Positions 37,085-44,935 of a stretch of DNA of 64,000 nt are shown one piece after another. This DNA is from Aquimarina sp. U1-2 (lineage in GTDB: Bacteria; Bacteroidota; Bacteroidia; Flavobacteriales; Flavobacteriaceae): the NCBI RefSeq assembly GCF_017897595.1, contig NZ_JAGKIK010000017.1, positions 18,629-82,628 of the forward strand. Reading direction: 5' to 3'. Position numbers and translations under genes: made by a program. The notes under the pieces were generated by a model. The model saw only the letters and a list, made by a program, of their open reading frames with translations, was not told the origin of the DNA and ran no database searches. Positions within the stretch are counted from its first letter, which is position 1; every line of letters starts with the position of its first letter.

Positions 37085-37780
37085 ATGACGCCAGAGATTA
37101 TCGACTTAAGTCAAGAAATTTATGCGGGGATGCCTGTCTATAAAGGGTTACCTGAGGTAAAAATAAATATGCACAATTCTCATGAGGAGTGGGAGGGTAA
37201 TATCAATGCAACTACAAATACCCCCAGTGTCTACAAACTTGAGCTCGGAGAACATACAGGTACTCATGTAGACGCTATAAATCACATGGGTAAAGCTTAC
37301 AAAGATCAATCTATTGATACCATGCCGTTACATTTGTTTTATACGGAAGGTATTTGTTTGGATTTTTCGCACAAAGGGCTACAAGAGCTCATTCAATCTC
37401 ATGAAATCGAAGAAGCTTGTAAAAAAGACCACCTAGTTGTCAAACCAGGCGATACCATTTTGTTACATACCGACCATTATAGAAGAAATTTTGGAAAGTC
37501 TGATTGGTTTAAGGGACCAGGTATTACTGCCGAAGCAGCAAAGTGGTTAGGAGCGCAGAAAATAGCAGCTTTTGGAGTAGAAACGATGTCTCCCGGTGTA
37601 CCCGGAGTTTCGAATAAAGAAGTACATCGTATTTGTGGAGCACTTAACTTTACGCATTATGAGAATATGATCAATCTTCATCGATTAATAGGTAGAGGTC
37701 GCTTCCGATTTATCGCATTTCCCTTAAAGATTAGAGGAGGAACTGGCTCACCCGTTAGAGCGGTAGCCGTTTTTGAATAG
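37085..37780 (+). CDS. Cyclase family protein (kynurenine formamidase-like metal hydrolase)
   Basis: 231 residues. The metal-binding signature HTGTHVDAINH (about 58-68) matches the H-x-G-T-H-x-D of the cyclase / arylformamidase superfamily, and the later ITAEAAKWLGAQKIAAFGVET and GVPGVSNKEVHR motifs agree. Family members hydrolyse formylated kynurenine, isatin or similar amides, or act in polyketide cyclisation; without tryptophan-catabolism neighbours the substrate is undecided. The usual D-x-P-x-H proline is replaced (DAINH). Starts 2 bases after the DUF4837 stop. Confidence 0.8.
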   Translation: MTPEIIDLSQEIYAGMPVYKGLPEVKINMHNSHEEWEGNINATTNTPSVYKLELGEHTGTHVDAINHMGKAYKDQSIDTMPLHLFYTEGICLDFSHKGLQELIQSHEIEEACKKDHLVVKPGDTILLHTDHYRRNFGKSDWFKGPGITAEAAKWLGAQKIAAFGVETMSPGVPGVSNKEVHRICGALNFTHYENMINLHRLIGRGRFRFIAFPLKIRGGTGSPVRAVAVFE

Positions 37781-38143
37781 ATATCACTATTTTGTTACTA
37801 TTATTATTTGTTATATTCCTAGAGTATAAATTTTAATCTTTTATAGTAAAGACTATTTTTAAATTTTACCTCTCGAACCTGTTAAGCATTTTGATTTTCT
37901 CATTCAAAATCAGTCCATTTGGGTGCGTTACTGAAAAAAAAGTGTATGTAAGTAGGGTTTTTCATTTGAAAATCTATTTTTGATACAATTTTTCTTCATT
38001 TCACTACGAAAAATCACCTTGATTGATATTTTTCTTTAATATTTCTTTCATAATACACCACGTATGATATCAATTTTGAAATAATAAACAAATTTGTTTA
38101 TCAAAACTCATTTTAGTATCTTTAAGATATAAATTAAAGAGTT
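37781..38143. other. Intergenic region upstream of the AbiE-like operon
   Basis: 363 AT-rich bases. The right end holds the promoter and palindrome described at 38084-38124. The remainder has TTCATTTGAAAATC-type short inverted stretches (about 37961-37980) and no gene that I can support. Confidence 0.5.
38084..38124 (+). promoter_or_regulatory. Promoter with 18-bp palindromic operator upstream of the AbiE-like pair
   Basis: ATAAACAAATTTGTTTAT (38084-38101) is a perfect 18-base palindrome. Its TTTG (38093-38096) is the -33 box of a Bacteroidota promoter: a 20-base spacer leads to TATCTTTA (38117-38124, matching TAnnTTT), and the ATG of the HTH gene follows 19 bases later. A dimeric HTH protein binding here would block the -33 element, so autorepression by the product of the first gene is the simple reading. 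Confidence 0.7.
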
Positions 38144-38665
38144 ATGCTGCCCGAAATTTCTAAAATAAAAGGAATACACCCTGGAGCAATTTTAAAAAGA
38201 GTGTTAAAAAAGAAAGCACTTAAAAATAAAGACTTAGCAAGCGCTATAGATGAACATGCGCAAACAATTAGCGCTATCTTAAACCAAAAGAGAGGCATTA
38301 ATCCCAATCTTTCAATAAAATTAGGAAAAAGATTTGGAGTTAGCGATGACTACTTCATGTTATTACAGGCAAGTTATGATGTAAGAAAAGCGCGATTGAA
38401 ACAACAACGTTATAAAAATTACAGTGCATTACATATTAGAAAAAATATATTTTGGGATACTGATTTTGACACTATTGATTGGGACAAAAATAAAAGGGCC
38501 GTTATAAAAAGGGTTTTTGAAAGAGGCAATGACCATGATATCGGAAAAATTATTTCGTTTTACGGAAAAGAGGTTGTTTCAAAAGAACTCAAAAATATAA
38601 AAAATGATTTTCTTCCTTCGTTTGACCATAATATAAAGAAGTACAGTCTTTTTTTGGACAAATAA
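38144..38665 (+). CDS. HTH (XRE/HigA-like) regulator, antitoxin partner of an AbiEii-type toxin
   Basis: 173 residues. An N-terminal helix-turn-helix (about 14-75; GIHPGAILKRVLKKKALKNK, then AQTISAILNQKRGINPNLSI) resembles the HigA/VapI-type XRE fold. The C-terminal part (IFWDTDFDTIDWDKNKRAVI, then RVFERGN) is a module often fused to HTH proteins that precede AbiEii-like nucleotidyltransferases in Bacteroidota. It probably represses its own operon and counters the toxin. The toxin gene follows after 9 bases. An operator-like palindrome sits over its promoter. Confidence 0.8.
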   Translation: MLPEISKIKGIHPGAILKRVLKKKALKNKDLASAIDEHAQTISAILNQKRGINPNLSIKLGKRFGVSDDYFMLLQASYDVRKARLKQQRYKNYSALHIRKNIFWDTDFDTIDWDKNKRAVIKRVFERGNDHDIGKIISFYGKEVVSKELKNIKNDFLPSFDHNIKKYSLFLDK

Positions 38666-38674
38666 ATCTTTAAA

Positions 38675-39322
38675 ATGAATTTTCATAAAAACACAGTATC
38701 AGATGCACTGCTAAGGATACTCTCAAAACTTATGGCATTTGATGAGTTAAAATCTTTTCGATTAGTAGGAGGTACCTCACTTAGCTTATTGCTAGGTCAT
38801 AGGGTCTCTATAGATATTGATCTATTTACCGATGTAGTATACGGTTCAATTAATTTTGAAAGACTAGATAACTTATTTCTTAATTCTTTTGAAAAAGTAG
38901 AAATGGGATATGGAGGAAACAAAAGTATAGGTAAATCCTATTACATTGGTGATGTTGATGAAACTATAAAGGTAGATTTATTTTATACAGAACCATTTGT
39001 ATTTCCAATTATTGAATTTGAAGGACTAAGGCTGTCTCAACTTGAAGAAATTACAGCAATGAAACTTGAAGTGATTGGCAATAATGGTAGAAAAAAAGAT
39101 TTTTGGGATTTACATGAACTTTTAGAACATTTTTCACTAAAGCAAATGATAAATTTTTATGTTAAGAAATATCCCTATGGGCATTCCAAAGATGAACTTA
39201 TAAAAAAGTTAACTGATTTTACAGAGGCAGATACCGATTTTGACCCAATTTGTTTAAGAAATAAGTATTGGGAATTGGTAAAATTAGATATTGAAGAAAC
39301 TGTGAAAGACGAATTATACTAG
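38675..39322 (+). CDS. AbiEii/AbiGii-type nucleotidyltransferase toxin
   Basis: 215 residues. The nucleotidyltransferase signature is clear: LVGGTSLSLLLGHRVSIDIDLF (G-G-T-S-L, then the D-x-D metal pair) at about 31-52, followed by a conserved KVDLF (third acidic position) near 110 and an EITAMKLEVI / GRKKDFWDLHELL segment typical of the family. AbiEii toxins modify nucleic-acid or tRNA targets and act in type IV-like toxin-antitoxin or abortive-infection systems. All visible catalytic residues are intact, so it is probably active. Second gene of a two-gene operon. Confidence 0.85.
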   Translation: MNFHKNTVSDALLRILSKLMAFDELKSFRLVGGTSLSLLLGHRVSIDIDLFTDVVYGSINFERLDNLFLNSFEKVEMGYGGNKSIGKSYYIGDVDETIKVDLFYTEPFVFPIIEFEGLRLSQLEEITAMKLEVIGNNGRKKDFWDLHELLEHFSLKQMINFYVKKYPYGHSKDELIKKLTDFTEADTDFDPICLRNKYWELVKLDIEETVKDELY

Positions 39323-39456
39323 CAACCTGTACGTAGATTCGAAGTTGTAGAAAACTTTCTTCTTTGCTATAAAATAATCGACCATTTTTGGCATTATATA
39401 GCTAAATCAATATAAAATAACACAAATCTTCATAGAAAAGACTTCGATTTTTTCGT

Positions 39457-39503
39457 TAAAAATCCTCGGTGTAGCTAAGGCTATACCTACGTTTTTTGCC
39501 TCA
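39457..39503. repeat. Hairpin-forming intergenic repeat / possible terminator
   Basis: After TTTTTCGTTAAAAATC, the stem GGTGTAGC-TAAG-GCTATACC (one G-T pair) is followed by TACGTTTTTTG. It lies between the AbiE-like toxin and tex. It could end the toxin operon, but its form (A/T-flanked CGGTGTAGC...) suggests a dispersed intergenic repeat. Confidence 0.4.
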
Positions 39504-39584
39504 AACTCCAAGTTTATTCTTTATAAATCTTAAATGTCATTTTGTATCAATTTAGCTATATTTAGCGATTGTAATACTATGTTT

Positions 39585-41711
39585 ATGAATACCATTTCTT
39601 ATATCACAAAGTATCTTCCTATTTCAGAAAAACAAATTAGTAAAACAGTTGCTCTTTTAGATGAAGGTGCTACAATCCCTTTTATTGCTCGTTATCGTAA
39701 AGAAATGACAGGAGATCTGGATGAGGTAGCTATTGGTGAAATTGTAAAATATAAAACTGCGTTTGAAACGCTGCAGAAAAGAAAAGAAACTGTTCTTACA
39801 GCAATCAAAGAACAAGAGGCGCTCACCCCGGATCTTGAAAAGAAAATGAAAACGGCAGACACCCTTACCCAAGTCGAGGATCTTTATCTTCCATTTAAGA
39901 AAAAAAGAAAAACCAAAGCAACAGTGGCCAGGGAGCAAGGGTTAGCACCCTTGGCACAAACTATTATGAAGCAAAAAGAAGAAGAAATCCTTTTTGAAGC
40001 TTCAAAATATCTTAACGATACTGTACAGAATGAAGAAATGGCACTACAAGGAGCAAGAGATATCATTGCTGAATGGATCAATGAAGATGAAGAAGTGAGA
40101 CAGCGTTTAAGAAGATTGTATCAACGAAAAGCGACCATTGTTGCAAAGGTTATAAAAACTAAAAAAGAGGAAGAGGAAGCTCAAAAATACCAGCAATATT
40201 TTGATTGGGAAGAACCGCTACATAAATGCCCTTCACATCGATTATTGGCAATATTAAGAGCGGAAAATGAGAAAATTGTACGCGTAAAAATTTCGGTACC
40301 CGAAGATGATGCCCTAGACCGTATTGATGACATTGTGATCAAAACTAATGTCGAGGCATGTACCGATCATATGTTCTTGGCCATTTCTGATGCCTACAAA
40401 CGACTTTTGGCCCCTGCTATTGCTACAGAAGTACTTAATCAAGCCAAAGAAAAAGCTGATGATAATGCGATCAAGGTGTTTGCTCAAAACCTCAAACAAC
40501 TATTATTAGCTTCACCCCTTGGGCAAAAAAGAATATTAGCAATAGACCCTGGCTTTAAATCGGGCTGTAAAGTAGTTTGTTTAGATAATCAAGGGGATTT
40601 ATTACATAATGAGAATATTTATCCGCATGCGCCCCAACGAGAAACGACCAATGCCATCAAAAAAATACGTTCTCTTGTTAATGCTTATAAGATTGAAGCG
40701 ATAGGAATTGGCAACGGTACTGCGGCTCGCGAAACCGAAGCTTTTATAAAAAAAATTCCTTTTGAAAACCCAATTCAGGTTTTTATGGTTAATGAAAGTG
40801 GAGCTTCGGTATACTCGGCATCAAAAATTGCGAGATCAGAGTTTCCCAATTATGATGTAACGGTTCGAGGTGCGGTATCTATAGGAAGACGATTAGCAGA
40901 TCCCTTGGCAGAACTGGTAAAAATTGATCCAAAAGCTATTGGTGTTGGGCAATATCAGCATGATGTGGATCAAACCAAACTAAAAAATGAATTAGACACC
41001 GTAGTGATGAGTTGTGTAAATAGTGTAGGGATTAATGTAAATACTGCAAGTGTACCTTTGTTAAGTTATGTATCGGGAATTGGAGAAAAACTTGCCGAGA
41101 ACATCGTAGCATACAGATCTGCTAATGGTGCCCTACAATCACGAGAAGAACTCAAAAAAGTACCGCGACTTGGCGAGAAAGCTTTTGAACAGGCCGCGGC
41201 GTTTTTACGAATTACGAGTCCGAACCATCCCCTGGATAACTCTGCCGTGCATCCAGAGCGATACCCTTTGGTATCAAAAATGGCAAAAGAAGCCGGAGTA
41301 CCCTTAACAGATTTGATTGGTAATGCTTCGGCCATCAAAAACATCAAATTACAAAATTATATTACAGAAGAGGTCGGTTTACCCACATTGACCGATATTG
41401 TAAGAGAACTCGAAAAACCAGGAGCAGACCCAAGAAAAAAGGCTACGGTTTTCGAATTTGATCCTAATGTAAAAAGTATTTCCGACATAAAAACCGGAAT
41501 GAAGCTTCCTGGCATTGTAAATAATATTACCAATTTTGGTTGTTTTGTCGATATAGGGATAAAAGAGAGTGGATTGATCCATATTTCTAAACTCGCTAAT
41601 GAATTTATAAGCGATGTAAATGCCATTGTACAACTACACCAGCATTTGATGGTTACCGTTATTGATGTAGATATTTCCAGAAAAAGAATTCAGTTATCCT
41701 TGATTGACTAG
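39585..41711 (+). CDS. tex: Tex family RNA-binding transcriptional accessory protein
   Basis: About 708 residues from ATG 39585 (MNTISYITKYLPISEKQISK). The frame extends 17 codons upstream to 39534, without family support. Layout: Tex N-terminal helical domain (DEGATIPFIARYRKEMTGDL), a YqgF-like RNase H fold (RILAIDPGFKSGCKVVCLD), helix-hairpin-helix repeats (LLSYVSGIGEKLAENIVAYR), and a C-terminal S1 RNA-binding domain (GIVNNITNFGCFVDIGIKES, then GLIHIS). Tex binds nucleic acid and affects transcription, and is a widely conserved housekeeping protein. Full-length and undamaged. Confidence 0.95.
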   Translation: MNTISYITKYLPISEKQISKTVALLDEGATIPFIARYRKEMTGDLDEVAIGEIVKYKTAFETLQKRKETVLTAIKEQEALTPDLEKKMKTADTLTQVEDLYLPFKKKRKTKATVAREQGLAPLAQTIMKQKEEEILFEASKYLNDTVQNEEMALQGARDIIAEWINEDEEVRQRLRRLYQRKATIVAKVIKTKKEEEEAQKYQQYFDWEEPLHKCPSHRLLAILRAENEKIVRVKISVPEDDALDRIDDIVIKTNVEACTDHMFLAISDAYKRLLAPAIATEVLNQAKEKADDNAIKVFAQNLKQLLLASPLGQKRILAIDPGFKSGCKVVCLDNQGDLLHNENIYPHAPQRETTNAIKKIRSLVNAYKIEAIGIGNGTAARETEAFIKKIPFENPIQVFMVNESGASVYSASKIARSEFPNYDVTVRGAVSIGRRLADPLAELVKIDPKAIGVGQYQHDVDQTKLKNELDTVVMSCVNSVGINVNTASVPLLSYVSGIGEKLAENIVAYRSANGALQSREELKKVPRLGEKAFEQAAAFLRITSPNHPLDNSAVHPERYPLVSKMAKEAGVPLTDLIGNASAIKNIKLQNYITEEVGLPTLTDIVRELEKPGADPRKKATVFEFDPNVKSISDIKTGMKLPGIVNNITNFGCFVDIGIKESGLIHISKLANEFISDVNAIVQLHQHLMVTVIDVDISRKRIQLSLID

Positions 41712-41833
41712 GTGTTTTTTAAGCTCATGCTTAGCGAATGTTAGTATACCTTTTAGAGCTAGGGATATAGTAATCTCGCCTTCGATGAATGGTGGTCGTT
41801 GCCTATGGGATTAAGATTGAAAGAGAACAACAC

Positions 41834-41866
41834 AAAAAACCCCTTTTACTAATGTAGAAGGGGTGC
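41834..41866 (-). terminator. Rho-independent terminator of tatA
   Basis: On the minus strand CCCCTT-N12-AAGGGG is followed by TTTTTTG, 22 bases past the tatA stop. The stem also lies after tex in the opposite direction, where the flanking A-tract could only help weakly. Confidence 0.75.
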
Positions 41867-41887
41867 AATTAATGTATGTTTTTAAAA

Positions 41888-42076
41888 CTATTTTTTCTCG
41901 TCTATTTGAGAATCTTCATCCTCTTTAGACGCATCTTTAAATTCTTTAATTCCGCTACCTAGTCCTCTCATTAATTCGGGTATTTTTTTACCTCCAAATA
42001 GCAGTAGCACAATCACTACTATCAGGGCAATTTGCCAGGGACCTATCATTCCTAAAATTATACTTGATGCTATCAT
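41888..42076 (-). CDS. tatA: Twin-arginine translocase subunit TatA/E
   Basis: 62 residues. One N-terminal membrane helix ([18 protein letters not shown]), the conserved F-G hinge with [18 protein letters not shown] as amphipathic helix, and an acidic/basic tail: the canonical TatA shape. It forms the pore-like assembly that exports folded, cofactor-bearing proteins with twin-arginine signals across the inner membrane. tatB/tatC are not in the window. Divergent from the M23 peptidase gene. Confidence 0.93.
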   Translation of the reverse strand: MIASSIILGMIGPWQIALIVVIVLLLFGGKKIPELMRGLGSGIKEFKDASKEDEDSQIDEKK

Positions 42077-42094
42077 ATTTGACCTATTAGATTA

Positions 42095-42102
42095 CAAAGT
42101 TA
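42095..42102 (-). promoter_or_regulatory. Putative -7 box of tatA
   Basis: TAACTTTG on the minus strand matches TAnnTTTG and ends 18 bases before the tatA ATG. No good TTTG is seen at the expected -33 distance, so confidence is moderate. Confidence 0.45.
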
Positions 42103-42175
42103 GCAAGAAATGACGAAATATTAGGTTTATGCTGTTAAAAAACAGTTAGAATCCGTTTTTTCGAACTGTTACTTC

Positions 42176-42433
42176 AACCTGGTTTAAGTATTAAAACGTC
42201 GTTAAAAGGTTTGAAACTGTTACTACAACGCAATACCTTGGGTGAGATGTAGTGTTGAAAGTGTCTTCTAAGTTTTGGCATAGCAGTTTACCCTGAGTGG
42301 AGGCCAAGGGCTACGGTGACACTTAAAAATACAACGTAGTGTTTGGTTTTGCGGCAGTTTTAAGCAGTAATACCTGCCCGCCTTTTTCTATTAAAATGGC
42401 AGACGGGGGTTTTCTAGCGCATAAACCCTGTTA
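42176..42433 (+). repeat. Palindromic interspersed element, copy 3 (258 bp, with inserts)
   Basis: Ends AACCTGGTTTAAGTATTAAA and (complement) AACAGGGTTTATGCGCTAGA resemble those of the copies at 15875 and 31658. The centre matches: AAGTTTTGGCATAGC, then GCTACGGTGACACTTAAAAA and TACAACGTAGTG-TTGGTTTTGC. The hairpin loop is interrupted by about 24 bases containing CCCTGAGTGGAGGCCAAGGG, itself a REP-like sequence, and the right arm carries a second insert (CCCGCC...GGCAGACGGG). It fills most of the tatA-M23 gap (42077-42494); no gene in it. Confidence 0.65.
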
Positions 42434-42474
42434 AATACGTTATACTATTCTATGTGTGGTATGCGTTCATTATG

Positions 42475-42482
42475 TATATTTG
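42475..42482 (+). promoter_or_regulatory. Putative -7 box of the M23 peptidase gene
   Basis: TATATTTG matches TAnnTTTG and lies 12 bases before ATG 42495. It argues for that ATG over the upstream frame start at 42456. The -33 box is not clear. Confidence 0.5.
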
Positions 42483-42494
42483 TGTCGTAAACCT

Positions 42495-43364
42495 ATGGCA
42501 AAAAAGAATAAAGAACCAAAAAAAATTACGAAAAAGCTACTGAATAAGTATCGCTTGGTAATTTTAAACGAAGACACTTTTGAGGAACGTATATCGTTTA
42601 AACTCAATAGGCTTAATGTGTTCGTTATGGTAACTATTACAGGTATTGTTTTGATAGCCGGGACCACCTTTTTGATTGCTTTTACGCCTTTGCGGGAATA
42701 CATACCGGGATACTCTTCGACTTCTTTAAATTTAAAAGCTACCCAGCTTGCCAGTACCACAGATTCTCTAGAAACGGTAATTAATGTTAATCAAGAGTAT
42801 TATAAATCTATACGAAAAGTATTGACCGGTGATGTGAAAACTGTCGAATTTGATGTCGATTCTGCCATACAATCTCAAAAATTGAATCCTGAAGAAATTG
42901 ACCTCGCACCTTCGGCACGAGATATAAAACTTCGAGAAGAAGTATCAAAAGAGGATAAATACAGTTTGTTTGAAAGCGAAAAATCCAGCACCGACTTCTC
43001 GTTATTTCCTCCGGTGAAAGGTAACGTTACTTCAGGATATGATGTAAACGAAAAACACTACGGGGTAGATGTAGCGGTGACCAAAGACACCCCCGTTAAA
43101 GCTGCATCATCAGGAACTGTGATTTTTGCAGAATGGACGGCAGAAACAGGTCATGTGATTATTCTAAAACATAACAACAACCTGTTAACGGTCTATAAAC
43201 ATAATGCTTCACTGGCAAAACAACAAGGGGAACAGGTAGCCTCTGGAGAAGTGATAGCAACCGCTGGTTCGACGGGCGAATTATCTACCGGCCCCCATCT
43301 GCATTTTGAGTTGTGGAAGGACGGATTCCCCACCGATCCGTTAAATTTTATTGATTTTGAATGA
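42495..43364 (+). CDS. M23 family metallopeptidase (LytM-like)
   Basis: 289 residues from ATG 42495. A basic N-terminus (MAKKNKEPKKITKKLLNKYR) is followed by one membrane helix (about 37-58, VFVMVTITGIVLIAGTTFLI) and a linker, so it is anchored in the inner membrane with the catalytic domain in the periplasm. Zinc ligands of the LytM fold are present: HYGVD (H-x3-D) near 198 and HLHFE near 273, with VIILKHNNNLLTVYKH (H) between. It is expected to cut peptide cross-links in peptidoglycan. It precedes GH3 and DUF6909 genes in the same direction. Confidence 0.88.
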   Translation: MAKKNKEPKKITKKLLNKYRLVILNEDTFEERISFKLNRLNVFVMVTITGIVLIAGTTFLIAFTPLREYIPGYSSTSLNLKATQLASTTDSLETVINVNQEYYKSIRKVLTGDVKTVEFDVDSAIQSQKLNPEEIDLAPSARDIKLREEVSKEDKYSLFESEKSSTDFSLFPPVKGNVTSGYDVNEKHYGVDVAVTKDTPVKAASSGTVIFAEWTAETGHVIILKHNNNLLTVYKHNASLAKQQGEQVASGEVIATAGSTGELSTGPHLHFELWKDGFPTDPLNFIDFE

Positions 43365-43412
43365 AACTTCGCGCTCACCATTTACCTTGTATCTGAAATT
43401 AACAGCATATAG

Positions 43413-44912
43413 ATGTCTCTAAAAACAGTAGGCGCTAAATTATTCGCCAAGTACATTAGGAAAAGAATTAACAAGTGGGCTTCAGACCCGGTAAAGACTC
43501 AGGAAAAGGTATTTAAAAGTTTACTACAACAAGCAAAGGATACACAATTTGGAAAAGATCATAACTTTCAGCGTATACAATCTTACTCAGACTTTGCCAA
43601 AGCTGTGCCTATTCGAGATTACGAAGCATTAAAACCCTATGTAGATCGTGTTGTGCAGGGTGAAAAAGATATCCTTTGGCCAGGGAAACCCTTATATTTT
43701 GCAAAAACCTCTGGAACTACGAGTGGCGCAAAATACATTCCGCTCACTGCTGCATCAATGCCAACCCATATCAATGCAGCGCGAAATGCAATTTTATGTT
43801 ATATAGCAGAAACAGGAAACGCAAGCTTCGTCGATGGTAAAATGATTTTTCTTCAGGGAAGTCCTGAAATGGAAGAAAAGAACGGCATATTAGTAGGTAG
43901 ATTATCAGGAATCGTCGCACATTATGTTCCTAAATATCTTCAAAGAAACAGAATGCCAAGTTGGAAGACGAACTGTATAGAGGACTGGGAAGAGAAAGTA
44001 GAGGCCATTGTAGAAGAGACTGTCGATGAAAATATGACCATTATTAGTGGTATTCCGCCCTGGGTGCAAATGTATTTTGAAAAACTTCAGAAAAAAACAA
44101 ATCAAAATATAGGAGAGCTTTTTAAAAATTTTGAGTTATTTATATATGGAGGTGTTAATTTTGAGCCCTATAAAAGTACTTTTGAAAAATTGATCGGTCG
44201 AAAGGTAGCAGGGATCGAATTGTATCCGGCTTCAGAGGGTTTCTTTGCTTTTCAAGATAACCAGAAAGAAAACGGAATGCTCTTGCAATTAGATTCGGGT
44301 ATGTTTTATGAATTCGTGAAAGCCGATGAATTTTTCGAAGAGCACCGAAAAAGGATAACTCTTGCCGAGGTAGCGATAGGTGTTAATTATGTACTCCTGA
44401 TTTCTACAAATGCAGGATTATGGGCCTACAATATTGGTGATACGATACAATTTACGAGCACTTCGCCATATCGCGTACTAGTTTCTGGTAGAATTAAGCA
44501 TTTTATATCTGCATTTGGCGAGCATGTGATTGGTAAAGAAGTTGATCAGGCACTTAAAGAAGGTGCAGATGCCCTAGGTATCATCATAAAAGACTTTACG
44601 GTAGCTCCTCAAGTACATCCAGAACAAGAAACTTTACCTTATCACGAATGGTTTATAGAATTTCAAGAGACTCCTAACACGATAGCACCATTGGCAAAAG
44701 CGATTGACGATGCCTTAAGAAAACAAAATTCATATTACAACGATTTGATTGAAGGAAAAATTCTTTCACCATTGCGTATAACGATCGTTCCAAAAGATGG
44801 ATTCAAAAAATATATGAAATCCATTGGCAAATTAGGGGGTCAAAACAAACTGCCTCGACTGGCGAATGATCGAAAAATTGCCGATAGTCTCACGGCTATG
44901 ATTCACAAATAA
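43413..44912 (+). CDS. GH3 auxin-responsive promoter family protein (adenylate-forming acyl-amide synthetase-like)
   Basis: 499 residues, the usual length for the bacterial GH3 branch. ATP loop YFAKTSGTTSGAKYIPLT near 97-114. Other family motifs: YGGVNFEPYK, GIELYPASEGFFAFQ, YNIGDTIQFTSTSPYRV and GRIKHFISAFGEHV. In plants GH3 proteins conjugate acyl acids to amino acids; the bacterial substrate is unknown. It lies 48 bases after the M23 peptidase gene and 23 bases before DUF6909. Common in Bacteroidota; not obviously transferred. Confidence 0.88.
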   Translation: MSLKTVGAKLFAKYIRKRINKWASDPVKTQEKVFKSLLQQAKDTQFGKDHNFQRIQSYSDFAKAVPIRDYEALKPYVDRVVQGEKDILWPGKPLYFAKTSGTTSGAKYIPLTAASMPTHINAARNAILCYIAETGNASFVDGKMIFLQGSPEMEEKNGILVGRLSGIVAHYVPKYLQRNRMPSWKTNCIEDWEEKVEAIVEETVDENMTIISGIPPWVQMYFEKLQKKTNQNIGELFKNFELFIYGGVNFEPYKSTFEKLIGRKVAGIELYPASEGFFAFQDNQKENGMLLQLDSGMFYEFVKADEFFEEHRKRITLAEVAIGVNYVLLISTNAGLWAYNIGDTIQFTSTSPYRVLVSGRIKHFISAFGEHVIGKEVDQALKEGADALGIIIKDFTVAPQVHPEQETLPYHEWFIEFQETPNTIAPLAKAIDDALRKQNSYYNDLIEGKILSPLRITIVPKDGFKKYMKSIGKLGGQNKLPRLANDRKIADSLTAMIHK

Positions 44913-44914
44913 GC

Positions 44915-44922
44915 TATATTTG
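44915..44922 (+). promoter_or_regulatory. Possible -7 box of the DUF6909 gene
   Basis: TATATTTG matches TAnnTTTG, starting two bases after the GH3 stop codon and 13 bases before the next ATG. Possibly an internal promoter for DUF6909 and the genes behind it. No -33 partner is visible. Confidence 0.35.
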
Positions 44923-44935
44923 CTACGAAAAATAT

